Source: Bacillota bacterium
GTDB taxonomy: Bacteria > Bacillota > Clostridia > Clostridiales > Clostridiaceae
Direction of reading: 5' to 3'
Assembly: GCA_023424785.1 (NCBI GenBank)
Contig: JAFADP010000024.1
Span: forward strand, 1 to 49,664
DNA length: 49,664 nt
This document shows positions 1 through 7,202 of this stretch, piece after piece. Within the stretch, counting starts at the first letter, position 1. Each line of letters begins with the position of its first letter. The notes beneath the pieces were generated by a model, which worked only from the letters and a program-made list of their open reading frames with translations, made no database searches and was not told the origin of the DNA. Position numbers and translations under genes: made by a program.

Positions 1-111
1 ATTATTTTTAATTAAAGTTTCATATACGCCTTTATTTGTATTCTTAACTTCATCTAAGGTATTCTTTAGAGCTTTTTCTATTTCTTCTACACTGACTTTA
101 TTTATGATTAA
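1..111 (-). other. open coding-like fragment, unknown
   Basis: The minus strand is open from a TAG near 118 to the window edge and reads as a lysine- and glutamate-rich helical peptide (for example VSVEEIEKALKN). No start codon with a ribosome binding site is visible, and the far end lies outside the window. It may be the 5' part of a small gene or another remnant of the decayed locus next to it. I do not recognise it. Confidence 0.3.
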
Positions 112-135
112 CTATTAACATCTATGCATTATTAG

Positions 136-264
136 CTAACCATTCAAATTTTCAACTAACTCTTTGGTATTATAATAAATAACAACTATACAACATGTTC
201 CATACTGTTTATTTTCATATTCCCAATAAGCTAAATCCACACCTGAAACTAATCCAATACTACG
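136..264 (-). pseudogene. endonuclease V (Nfi) fragment
   Basis: A 42-codon open stretch reads as the N-terminal core of a clostridial-type endonuclease V. The piece SGVDLAYWEYENKQYGTCC carries the GVD segment with the family's first catalytic Asp, followed by a CIVVI beta strand. Stop codons lie directly before (267-265) and after it (138-136), and the rest of the roughly 220-residue enzyme is absent, so this is a remnant. Endonuclease V nicks DNA near deoxyinosine. In Bacillus subtilis an endonuclease V gene (ywqL) ends the LXG-toxin operon ywqHIJKL, which fits the genes found here. The family assignment is from remembered motifs. Confidence 0.5.
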
Positions 265-309
265 TTAATCATCTATTTATTATTCAGTAAAAAGTATTAA
301 TTACAACTA

Positions 310-534
310 TTAAAGCTGAATTGGTTTATATTCCAATGCTTTATCCACTATTTGTTCTGGAGTAAGTTCTTCTTTATTCCAATATATTAAATCACTTATC
401 TCTGGATGAGGTACATTTCTTTTTACAACCTCTATCATTTCATCAATTTCTTCTTCTGACCCTTCACACTTTACTATTCTATTTACTAAATTTATTAATT
501 CTTCTCTTGTTAATTTTTTAACATACTTTTTCAC
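310..534 (-). CDS. colicin E/pyocin DNase-type immunity protein
   Basis: This 74-residue protein matches the four-helix colicin E2/E7/E8/E9 immunity family (Im2/Im7/Im9), which binds and blocks HNH nuclease toxins. It has a helix I like LTREELINLVNRI, an acidic specificity helix II (EGSEEEIDEMIEVV), and the hallmark HPEISDLIYW, equivalent to HPSGSDLIYY in Im9 where the Tyr pair contacts the nuclease. Length is slightly below the usual 85. The start is a GTG at 534, four bases after the stop codon of the degenerate toxin frame, so its translation may be coupled to that frame. The cognate nuclease domain is missing, which leaves an orphan immunity gene that may still protect against toxins of related cells. 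Confidence 0.82.
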   Translation of the reverse strand: MKKYVKKLTREELINLVNRIVKCEGSEEEIDEMIEVVKRNVPHPEISDLIYWNKEELTPEQIVDKALEYKPIQL

Positions 535-537
535 CCC

Positions 538-1356
538 TTATTTATTAAAAATATTTAAAAATATTTTTCCTGCTACTTTATATCCTGTTTGAAGAAATTC
601 AGATCCTATTTTTACTCCATCACCATAAAAAGGGATTATTGATGCTAAGCATAAACCTCTCTCTAATGCTGATAACTCTCGTCCTGTTATTAAGTCTTTT
701 CCAACTAAACATTCTATTATACCTTTAGCATCTCCTACTATGGGTATAACATCTATACCTAAAGAAACCCACTTTTTCCACCCTACTTCGTAGGTTATTT
801 CACAAGCAGTTACTATTTCTTTTATATAATCATTTATAGTTCCTGTGTACTCTTCTCCACTTTCTAGGGCTTGTTCCTTTAATTGGTCATATTGTAACTT
901 CAGTTAATATGTCTTCAAAGCCTATAACCTTTTTTTCTACTTCTACCTGCTCATACTTTGCAGAATAATGACTCCCACCACTAACTTGTACAACTTTAGC
1001 TTCTGTTATTACTACATTATTTTTTATTGTTATATCTTCACTTCTTATGCTACTAAGCTCTTCTAAAACCTTTTCTTGAGCACTATAAAACTTATCATCT
1101 ACACAATTTGAATATGCACTTGATACATATTTAAATGTATTATAACACTTGATAATTCTTCTAACTTTCTTATTTCATCATCTAATGAATTATAATATAT
1201 GTTACTATCTAATTCATCATGACTTCTTATTTCATCTAATGCTGTCAATACTATATTATTAGCACTTCTTAAGTTTAAAACTAAATTATTTATCTTCTCG
1301 TATCCTAATTTGCATCTTTCGTTAATGATTTCATCATCTAACGAGAATTCCTTCAC
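538..1356 (-). pseudogene. frameshifted T7SS effector with pre-toxin domain, no toxin domain
   Basis: Three overlapping open stretches make one broken gene. The first (GTG at 1356, GGAGGGG upstream) reads MKEFSLDDE to about 1140. A second frame continues it as KCYNTFKYVSSAYSN down to about 895. A third runs from about 900 to the TAA at 540-538 and reads as a pre-toxin TG domain: GWKKWVSLGIDVIPIVGDAK, then CLVGKDLITGRELSALERGL. PT-TG domains normally sit just before the toxin domain of secreted polymorphic toxins. Here the frame stops soon after the domain, with no nuclease following, directly before the immunity gene. I infer loss of the toxin domain by deletion plus two frameshifts. Confidence 0.7.
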
Positions 1357-1360
1357 AATC

Positions 1361-1678
1361 TTACCCCTCCAAATATTTCATGATAATTTGTTCAGCTATT
1401 TCTTTATCTTTTAATAAAAATTCTTCTAATGCAAACGAAATATACTGTGTTGCTAAATTGTAATAATTCTCAAGTTTTGAAATATTATTGACCATAACTT
1501 CTAATAACATTTGTGTATTTTCATTTGCTTTTCCCTCATATCCACTATTACAACAGAACTCTTCAATACCTTGGCTAAATAATAATCTACTTTCCAATAC
1601 TAAAGCACTTACTTCTGCCATTGATATCATTACTTCACAAAGAGACTCTCCTATTGCTATCTCCTTATTATTAGCCAT
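1361..1678 (-). CDS. small helical T7SS accessory protein
   Basis: The 105-residue product is almost entirely helical and has a central turn (SGYEGKANENT), as in WXG100-like helical hairpins and the LXG-associated small proteins that chaperone or pair with LXG effectors. It has no signal peptide. The start has GGAGG seven bases upstream and overlaps the end of the previous gene by eight bases. It lies just before the effector remnant, where such partner proteins are encoded. The role is inferred from context and fold. Confidence 0.5.
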   Translation of the reverse strand: MANNKEIAIGESLCEVMISMAEVSALVLESRLLFSQGIEEFCCNSGYEGKANENTQMLLEVMVNNISKLENYYNLATQYISFALEEFLLKDKEIAEQIIMKYLEG

Positions 1679-2306
1679 TTATATCCTCCATGCTTATACC
1701 TAATATTTGTGCTAATTCTTTTCTAATTTCTTTAGCACTCATTAAAATTCTACTTTCATTTAAAACATTGTATTTATATACAAATTCATTTTCTTTGTAA
1801 TATATATTATAAATTTTAATACTATTTCCACTTACCTTTTTTATAAATAGTCTATTTTCTAGTGATATATTTCTAATATACTTTTCAATAAAGTCATCTA
1901 AAGAAATATAGTCTATGATTTCTTTAACTATATTACTTTCTTTTAAAAACTCATATTCTTTAACTAATGACAATAGCATAAGTTCTTTAGTTGTCTTTTT
2001 AAACATAAATTCTTCATTATTTTCTTTAGTATTATATTTCTTAAAGAAAATTAAATAATTGCTGTTATCACACGATAAGGCTATATCATTAATCCATATA
2101 TATTCCTTAGATTTTTTATATTGCTCTAGATTTTTCAATATTAAATATGAAAGATCATTTAACTCTCCATTTTCATTAATTATTTGTTTTTCTTTCAAGC
2201 TCTTTATTGTAGCCTTAATATCAAAAACTCTATTAGAAGCTATTCCATATATATCATCACCATCTAATGCGTTATTTAAATAATATAATTCATTTGAATT
2301 TATCAT
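1671..2306 (-). CDS. DUF5081/EspG-like T7SS chaperone candidate
   Basis: The 211-residue cytoplasmic protein begins INSNELYYLNNALDGDDIYG, with a winged-helix-like start, and continues with mixed helix and strand. The layout resembles the DUF5081 or EspG-like proteins found in firmicute LXG clusters, thought to bind WXG/LXG substrates before export. I chose the ATG at 2306 because GGAGGG precedes it and its A overlaps the TAA of the upstream gene, giving a TAATG coupling. A longer start at 2318 lacks a ribosome binding site. The family name is a guess from context and shape. Confidence 0.45.
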   Translation of the reverse strand: MINSNELYYLNNALDGDDIYGIASNRVFDIKATIKSLKEKQIINENGELNDLSYLILKNLEQYKKSKEYIWINDIALSCDNSNYLIFFKKYNTKENNEEFMFKKTTKELMLLSLVKEYEFLKESNIVKEIIDYISLDDFIEKYIRNISLENRLFIKKVSGNSIKIYNIYYKENEFVYKYNVLNESRILMSAKEIRKELAQILGISMEDING

Positions 2307-2590
2307 TATTCCCTCCATCTACTAATAGAATAATTATTTTTCATAAACTCCTCTGCATCATTATATAAATTTTCTAATGTAAGGTTATTGCTGTCTGAAA
2401 CCTTAAGTAGCTTCTCGTGATATTGTTTACAAAGACATACTAATGCTACAAACGCTTCCTTAGCTTCTCCTTTCCACTCTGAATCATCTACTTTTAAAAT
2501 TAAATCATTCAATTGTTCTTCTGCTTCTAACAATTTCAAGTGTGCTTTTATAAAACCCTCTGGAATATCACTACTTAATCTATATTTCAT
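2306..2590 (-). CDS. WXG100-family protein
   Basis: This 94-residue helical hairpin carries the family's central turn at residues 36-46 (SEWKGEAKEAF), where W-x-G is diagnostic. WXG100 proteins are secreted substrates or partners of the type VII system. The start at 2590 follows AGGAGG by seven bases and forms an ATGA overlap with the stop of the preceding gene, so the two are translationally coupled. No ESX ATPase or membrane component is encoded in this window. Confidence 0.75.
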   Translation of the reverse strand: MKYRLSSDIPEGFIKAHLKLLEAEEQLNDLILKVDDSEWKGEAKEAFVALVCLCKQYHEKLLKVSDSNNLTLENLYNDAEEFMKNNYSISRWRE

Positions 2591-2970
2591 GCATTTTCCT
2601 CCTCCCACTTTCTCCTTTCGTTTTCATCTTCTATTTCACATTGTCTTAAATAATAAGAATATAACTCTTGAGCTTTATCTCTTCTCTTCCCAATAATAGA
2701 GCTTATTAATTCTAATCTATCAATATATGATTTTATATCTTTATGACTTTTCTCAGATTTTTCGCAAAATAAATCTATAGCTTCACCGTATATGTTAACA
2801 TTTTCAAAATATATATCTGAAAATCCTTGAATATTATATTTACACTTTTCTATATATTCATCTAGATTCTCTTTATATTTATTTAACTTTTTCTTGGCAC
2901 TTTTGTATTCATCTCGTTTTCTTTCATTTAGGGAATAGTCAAATATATCCCACAAATCATACCCATTCAT
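2587..2970 (-). CDS. coiled-coil T7SS accessory protein (DUF5082/YwqH-like)
   Basis: The 127-residue protein is highly charged and predicted helical throughout, with a long Lys/Glu coiled coil at residues 15-45 and a second at 75-105. It has no signal peptide or membrane segment. It is the first gene of the unit (GAGGGG seven bases before the ATG) and is followed directly by the WXG100 gene. A short coiled-coil protein in first place matches YwqH in the Bacillus LXG operon, but there is no motif that proves it. Confidence 0.45.
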   Translation of the reverse strand: MNGYDLWDIFDYSLNERKRDEYKSAKKKLNKYKENLDEYIEKCKYNIQGFSDIYFENVNIYGEAIDLFCEKSEKSHKDIKSYIDRLELISSIIGKRRDKAQELYSYYLRQCEIEDENERRKWEEENA

Positions 2971-3164
2971 ATTAAACCCCTCAAACTACTTATATTGATC
3001 TAACTTTCAATTATTTATATTCAAATTTATTTTATTTTTAAATAATTTTACCATATTTTCCTCGATTTCGTCTACATTCTAACTTTCATTTTTATATTTT
3101 TTAACTTAATCAACCATATATGAATAAATGTTAGCATCCTTTTAATAATTTCAATAAGAATCAA

Positions 3165-3221
3165 AAAAGAGGACGTCTACGTAAATGATTTAAAAATCAT
3201 TTACGAGACATCCCCTTTTTA
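3165..3221. terminator. bidirectional intrinsic terminator
   Basis: A long inverted repeat (arms CGTAAATGATTT and AAATCATTTACG, extended outward by imperfect GTCT/AGAC and GGA/TCC pairs) is flanked by an A-run on the left and a T-run on the right. It lies just after the 3234-3596 gene on the minus strand. The rest of 2971-3233 is AT-rich with no gene seen. Confidence 0.8.
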
Positions 3222-3233
3222 TAATAAACATAT

Positions 3234-3596
3234 TTATTCCTTATTTAAAATTTCTTTTAAAGCTTCGTAAGTGAAGTCTTCTATTTCTGCACAAGTAACT
3301 CCTTGTCTCTTTAGATCCCTACAAATATAGGTATTATATTTTTCTCTTATAGCACCCATTAATTCTTTTGTATATGATCTTGCTTCATTACTTTCAGAGA
3401 ATTCCTCTCTCCCTTTTAAATATCCTATTATAATATTAGCTGCTGCTATAGCACCACAAAGACTTCCTGTAGTAAATCCTGCACCCATTCCGCTTCCTAA
3501 TGACACTGGAATATCTGCATTATATTCTTCATTATAAGTTTTTATCATTGCTTCTGCACAATTAAAACCTTGTTTGTGATAATCTGAAACTTTCAT
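3234..3596 (-). CDS. C_GCAxxG_C_C family protein
   Basis: This 120-residue protein shows the name-giving cysteine pattern of the family: GFNCAEA near residue 12, GSLCGAIAAAN near 50, then ICRDL and TCAEI toward the C terminus. Members are thought to bind a redox cofactor or metal through these cysteines, but no reaction is established. It has no signal peptide. I chose the ATG at 3596, which AGGAAG precedes at good spacing, over a GTG at 3605 inside that site. It is transcribed alone, with hairpins on both sides. Confidence 0.8.
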   Translation of the reverse strand: MKVSDYHKQGFNCAEAMIKTYNEEYNADIPVSLGSGMGAGFTTGSLCGAIAAANIIIGYLKGREEFSESNEARSYTKELMGAIREKYNTYICRDLKRQGVTCAEIEDFTYEALKEILNKE

Positions 3597-3627
3597 TTTT
3601 CCCACTTCCTAATTAATATAAAAAATA

Positions 3628-3668
3628 AACTTCTAATTAATAATTTAATATATTATTAATTAGAAGTT
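3628..3668 (-). terminator. inverted repeat after the ABC permease gene
   Basis: Perfect arms AACTTCTAATTAATAAT and ATTATTAATTAGAAGTT surround a 7-base loop just beyond the stop of the permease gene. The T-run is poor, so it may be a weak terminator or an mRNA-stabilising stem. Confidence 0.5.
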
Positions 3669-3683
3669 ATTGTTAATTTAAAA

Positions 3684-4769
3684 TTATTCTTTAATAGAAT
3701 ATTTTAATTCACCACATGCCTCTTCATTTTTTACTCTTATTATACACTTATCACTATTCCCTTTTAAGTGTATAACTTCTTCAAAATATACATCTTTACT
3801 TTCTTTTTCAGAAATTGTCTTTGACCATAAAATATTTTCATGTCCATCTAATATTTCAATTTCTACTTGTCCATATTCAACTTCTACTTCAAGTTCAACC
3901 TGAAAATCATCATTATATTCTCCTGAAAAATAATTATCTGACTCTTGAACTTCACTCTCTATTGGTATAACTCCTGTAATTATTGTTTTACCGCTTCCAA
4001 TAGATAAAACTAACGAAGATATAACTACAATTGCTACTAAAAATACTATTAATATTATTGTTCCTTTTAGTGATATTTTATCTAAACCTTCCTTTATATT
4101 TTTTCCTAGTAGTACTTCAATTAATATTAAAACAGCTATTAATATTATAAAAATAATTATTATATTATATCTATTTATAATACTTCCATCTGTATATCCT
4201 ATATTAGATATCCAGGCAAGTGTGACAAACAGTATAAACACACTAGTAATAGCCCATAGTACTTTTAATACAGTATTTATTTTAAAATATATAGTTGTAA
4301 TAATTAATGATATAAGATATACCACAAAATATAGTAATGCCGAAAATAAATACATAAGAATATTGTTTATTATTATATCTAATACTCCTGAATATTCTAT
4401 TTTTCCAAATGCCATTTCATATATATTTATACAATTAACAAACATGTTCATTAACTTTATTAAAATTAAATCTATAGCTGCTAATATTATTGATAATACA
4501 GCCCCTGTTTCTATAGTACCTTTTATAAAGTTTTTTCTTGAAATATTATTTCCTTGTGCAAAATAAAAACTTGGCTTTAATATACATAATGAACTTACTA
4601 ATAAAAGAATCATTGTTGCTAAATTTAAACCTTGAAATGTTATTTCTCCAACCCCATCATTACTTGACATTGCTCCTAAAAATAATACTATTCCAATAAA
4701 GAACATGTAATATATAACTATAGATTTAAATATAGTACTTAGCTCATATTTACAAATTTTCTTATCCAT
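3684..4769 (-). CDS. ABC-2-type transporter permease
   Basis: This 361-residue membrane protein has about seven hydrophobic segments: one near residues 15-35, one at 50-65, several between 85 and 220, and one at 235-260. A non-cytoplasmic C-terminal domain of about 95 residues, rich in Glu and Ser, follows. It starts directly after the TAG of the ATPase gene, so it is the permease partner of that ATPase. The substrate is unknown; GntR-linked transporters of this type often deal with cell-envelope stress or antimicrobial peptides. The soluble tail may be a sensor or binding domain. Confidence 0.7.
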   Translation of the reverse strand: MDKKICKYELSTIFKSIVIYYMFFIGIVLFLGAMSSNDGVGEITFQGLNLATMILLLVSSLCILKPSFYFAQGNNISRKNFIKGTIETGAVLSIILAAIDLILIKLMNMFVNCINIYEMAFGKIEYSGVLDIIINNILMYLFSALLYFVVYLISLIITTIYFKINTVLKVLWAITSVFILFVTLAWISNIGYTDGSIINRYNIIIIFIILIAVLILIEVLLGKNIKEGLDKISLKGTIILIVFLVAIVVISSLVLSIGSGKTIITGVIPIESEVQESDNYFSGEYNDDFQVELEVEVEYGQVEIEILDGHENILWSKTISEKESKDVYFEEVIHLKGNSDKCIIRVKNEEACGELKYSIKE

Positions 4770-5645
4770 CTATTGCTCCTCCCCACCAGTTAAACTAACA
4801 CATAACTTTTGAAGCTCTACTTTTTCTATTTCTAAACCAAGTTCTTTTATAGCTTCTAAATTCTTTTTCCCCATTATAGTTGCTTTTTTATAAGATGCCA
4901 TCTTTTCAATTGTTAATATATTTTCACTTGATACATACTTTTCTAAATACTCATCAACTAAACTTCCTTTTCCAGCTATTGAATATGCTAATGATAATAG
5001 TTCTTCTACATCTCCATATTTAGATACTATTCCATCCTTTAAAATAATAACTTTTTCAATTATATTAGATATTTCTTCTATTAAATGTGTTGATAGTATT
5101 ATTGTTTTTTCCGTGTTTTCATAAAATGTTAAAAGCTCTTTGTAAAATAATTCTCTATGATTTGCATCAAGTCCTAATATAGGTTCATCAAAACATAATA
5201 TTTCTGCACCTGAAGATAATGTAATAATTATTTTTACAATGGATTTATATCCTGTTGATAGGTTTTTTAACTTCTTATTAGTATCTAATGAAAACTTCTT
5301 ACTTAACTCTAGAGCATAGTCTATATTAAAATTCTTATAAAACTCTTTTGTCCATTTAAAAATCTTTAATATTTTCATCTCTTCTTCAAAATAATTTTTT
5401 TCTTCCATTAAATATATTTTTGAAATAGCATTTTGATTTTCATATGCATTTTCATTATCTATAAGAATTTCTCCACTTGTTAATAACTCCCTATTAGTAA
5501 TTAATCTTAGAAGAGTAGTTTTTCCAACTCCATTTCTTCCTAATAATCCATATATCTTACCTTCTTCTATTTCTAAAGAAATATTTTTTAAAACTTCTTT
5601 TCTCCCAAAACTCTTACATACATTATTTAATTTTATACTCCCCAT
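4770..5645 (-). CDS. ABC transporter ATP-binding protein
   Basis: This 291-residue ATPase has Walker A GLLGRNGVGKTT near residue 35, the signature LSTGYKS near 128, Walker B EILCFDEP near 148, and a switch His in LSTHL. The last 80 residues form a family-specific tail. It belongs to the YtrB/CcmA-like group that pairs with ABC-2 permeases. It lies between its GntR repressor (one base gap) and its permease, in an operon of three genes. Confidence 0.88.
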   Translation of the reverse strand: MGSIKLNNVCKSFGRKEVLKNISLEIEEGKIYGLLGRNGVGKTTLLRLITNRELLTSGEILIDNENAYENQNAISKIYLMEEKNYFEEEMKILKIFKWTKEFYKNFNIDYALELSKKFSLDTNKKLKNLSTGYKSIVKIIITLSSGAEILCFDEPILGLDANHRELFYKELLTFYENTEKTIILSTHLIEEISNIIEKVIILKDGIVSKYGDVEELLSLAYSIAGKGSLVDEYLEKYVSSENILTIEKMASYKKATIMGKKNLEAIKELGLEIEKVELQKLCVSLTGGEEQ

Positions 5646-5646
5646 T

Positions 5647-6006
5647 CTACTTCCCCCTTATCATATCAATAACATCTTCAATTGATATTCCTAATCTCTT
5701 TGCTTCATCAATTAAGCTTACTATATAGTTATCATAAAATTCATTTTTTCTTTTATTCATTAAATTTTCCTTTGCCCCTGTACATACAAACATTCCCAAT
5801 CCCCTCTTTTTATAAATAATATTCTCACTTACTAAAATATCAAATCCTTTTCTAACAGTAGCTGGATTAACCTTATAGTTAACAGAAATTTCTGTTGTTG
5901 AAGGTATCTGAGTTTCTTCTTCATAAATACCATTTAAAATTCCATCTTCTATAGCTGATGCTACTTGAATATATATTGGAGTATCTTCATTAAAATTAAA
6001 GTTCAT
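5647..6006 (-). CDS. GntR-family repressor, YtrA subgroup
   Basis: This 119-residue regulator has an N-terminal GntR winged helix (PIYIQVASAIEDGILNG, then STTEISVNYKVNPATVRKGF) followed by only about 45 residues of helical dimerisation tail. This short form is typical of the YtrA subgroup, which represses its own ABC transporter operon. A perfect palindrome overlapping the -10 box upstream is the probable operator. The start at 6006 has a G-rich ribosome binding site (GGGGTGGTG). Confidence 0.88.
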   Translation of the reverse strand: MNFNFNEDTPIYIQVASAIEDGILNGIYEEETQIPSTTEISVNYKVNPATVRKGFDILVSENIIYKKRGLGMFVCTGAKENLMNKRKNEFYDNYIVSLIDEAKRLGISIEDVIDMIRGK

Positions 6007-6022
6007 TTTTTCACCACCCCAT

Positions 6023-6048
6023 TAGTTAGTTACTTATGTAACTAACTA
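6023..6048. promoter_or_regulatory. probable GntR operator palindrome
   Basis: Arms TAGTTAGTTAC and GTAACTAACTA (11 bp, perfect) surround TTAT. The palindrome overlaps the -10 box of the gntR promoter and lies 17 bases before the start codon, as expected for autorepression by a YtrA-type regulator. Confidence 0.8.
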
Positions 6049-6073
6049 TATATCAATTGGTATGTTTTGTCAA
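6045..6073 (-). promoter_or_regulatory. sigma-A promoter of the gntR-ABC operon
   Basis: On the minus strand TTGACA (6073-6068), a 17-base spacer, and TATAGT (6050-6045) form a near-consensus promoter. It begins right after the T-run of the upstream terminator. Confidence 0.8.
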
Positions 6074-6074
6074 G

Positions 6075-6110
6075 AAAAAAGGATGCAAATTATACCAATA
6101 ATTCACACCC
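6075..6110 (-). terminator. intrinsic terminator of the methyltransferase gene
   Basis: In minus-strand RNA the arms GGGUGUGAAUUAU and AUAAUUUGCAUCC pair fully if G-U pairs are allowed, around a UGGU loop. Six U residues follow. It separates the methyltransferase gene from the gntR promoter. Confidence 0.8.
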
Positions 6111-6123
6111 TTCATTTTATACA

Positions 6124-7086
6124 TTAACAACATACATTAATATATCTTATAAACTTTCCTTTACACACTCTTGCTCTATCTATAATTTTAAATCCTGCAT
6201 CTTCTATATATTTATCCATATCTTCAAATGTAACTAAAACAAGTTTATCCGCAATTTTTCTAGCACTATTTATAATATTTGTTTGTTCTTCTAATGTTAC
6301 TGGAGTAAATAATCCATAAGGTAAGTCTATAATAGCTACATCATATTTTTCTTCTATCTTATGCATATCTCCACATTGAATTACTTCATCATATCCAAAG
6401 AACCTTAAATTTTCTTTTGCATCTCTTGCTATTTGCCACCTTATTTCATATCCTTTAACATCAACTCCCATAGAAAGTGCCTCTAAAACTACTGTTCCTA
6501 CACCACAACAAGGATCTACAAGCTTAGTATCTAAATTATTTCCAATTGCTATGTTAACTAATGCTCTAGCTGTTCTAATACCTATGGAGTTTGAATAAGA
6601 ACGTGGTTTTTTATCATGAATATGCCATTTACAATCATTCTTCTCATATATACCTAAGAACCACTTATTATTAATAACTGTAACGCCTATATTAACTTTA
6701 GGCTCATGTATATTAGGTTCACCATTAATAACTAAACCTATTTCTCTTAATGCATTTAATCTTTCGTCATATGGTACATTCCCCTCTTCCTGTTTTATAT
6801 ACCATACTTTAAAATCATCATAACTTAAATTATCTCTTTTTATATTATTAACTATTTCTTCTAAAGAGTCTTCCTCATATATTATAGATAAAGCTTCTTT
6901 TATATATGGACTTCTTGTAGGATTTACATAAATTTCAGAAAAGAATTTCTTTCCCTCTAGCTTTATATTAAATAAAGATTTTATTTCTAAATCACATAAT
7001 TCTTTTTCACCTTTTGGATGATTTATTATATAAAAATATTTTCTTTCTTTTGTCAAAATTATTTCCTCTCTATATCTATACTTCAT
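6124..7086 (-). CDS. TRM11-like SAM-dependent RNA methyltransferase
   Basis: This 320-residue protein has a C-terminal Rossmann methyltransferase domain with the SAM loop VDPCCGVGTVVLEA near residue 190, an acidic loop GYEIR near 214, and the catalytic-type motif IDLPYG near 254. N-terminal residues 1-150 would hold the RNA-binding part. The fold is that of the TRM11/TrmG10/RlmL group, which methylates guanine N2 in tRNA or rRNA. The usual (D/N)PPY motif reads DLPY here, as in some TRM11-like members. It is transcribed alone, with its own terminator. The substrate cannot be told from the sequence. Confidence 0.75.
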   Translation of the reverse strand: MKYRYREEIILTKERKYFYIINHPKGEKELCDLEIKSLFNIKLEGKKFFSEIYVNPTRSPYIKEALSIIYEEDSLEEIVNNIKRDNLSYDDFKVWYIKQEEGNVPYDERLNALREIGLVINGEPNIHEPKVNIGVTVINNKWFLGIYEKNDCKWHIHDKKPRSYSNSIGIRTARALVNIAIGNNLDTKLVDPCCGVGTVVLEALSMGVDVKGYEIRWQIARDAKENLRFFGYDEVIQCGDMHKIEEKYDVAIIDLPYGLFTPVTLEEQTNIINSARKIADKLVLVTFEDMDKYIEDAGFKIIDRARVCKGKFIRYINVCC

Positions 7087-7156
7087 ATTCCTTTAATTAT
7101 AACATATTTAAAATAAAATTTTTTTACACCTAACATATTTAATTTTCTGAAAATTA

Positions 7157-7165
7157 TGATATAAT
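7157..7165 (+). promoter_or_regulatory. extended -10 promoter
   Basis: TGATATAAT, a TGnTATAAT extended -10 element, lies 37 bases before the start of the plus-strand gene. No good -35 box is seen, which is common for extended -10 promoters. Confidence 0.6.
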
Positions 7166-7202
7166 CTATTTATATAAATTCCAAAATATGGGAGATGATT
7201 AT

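Noticed and set aside
1488..1703. Plus-strand open frame opposite the small T7SS gene
   Set aside because: It is a shadow of the minus-strand gene, with no ribosome binding site or promoter.
7096..7101. TATAAT as the promoter of the TRM11-like gene
   Set aside because: The start of transcription would fall within the ribosome binding site, so it cannot serve that gene as a normal promoter.
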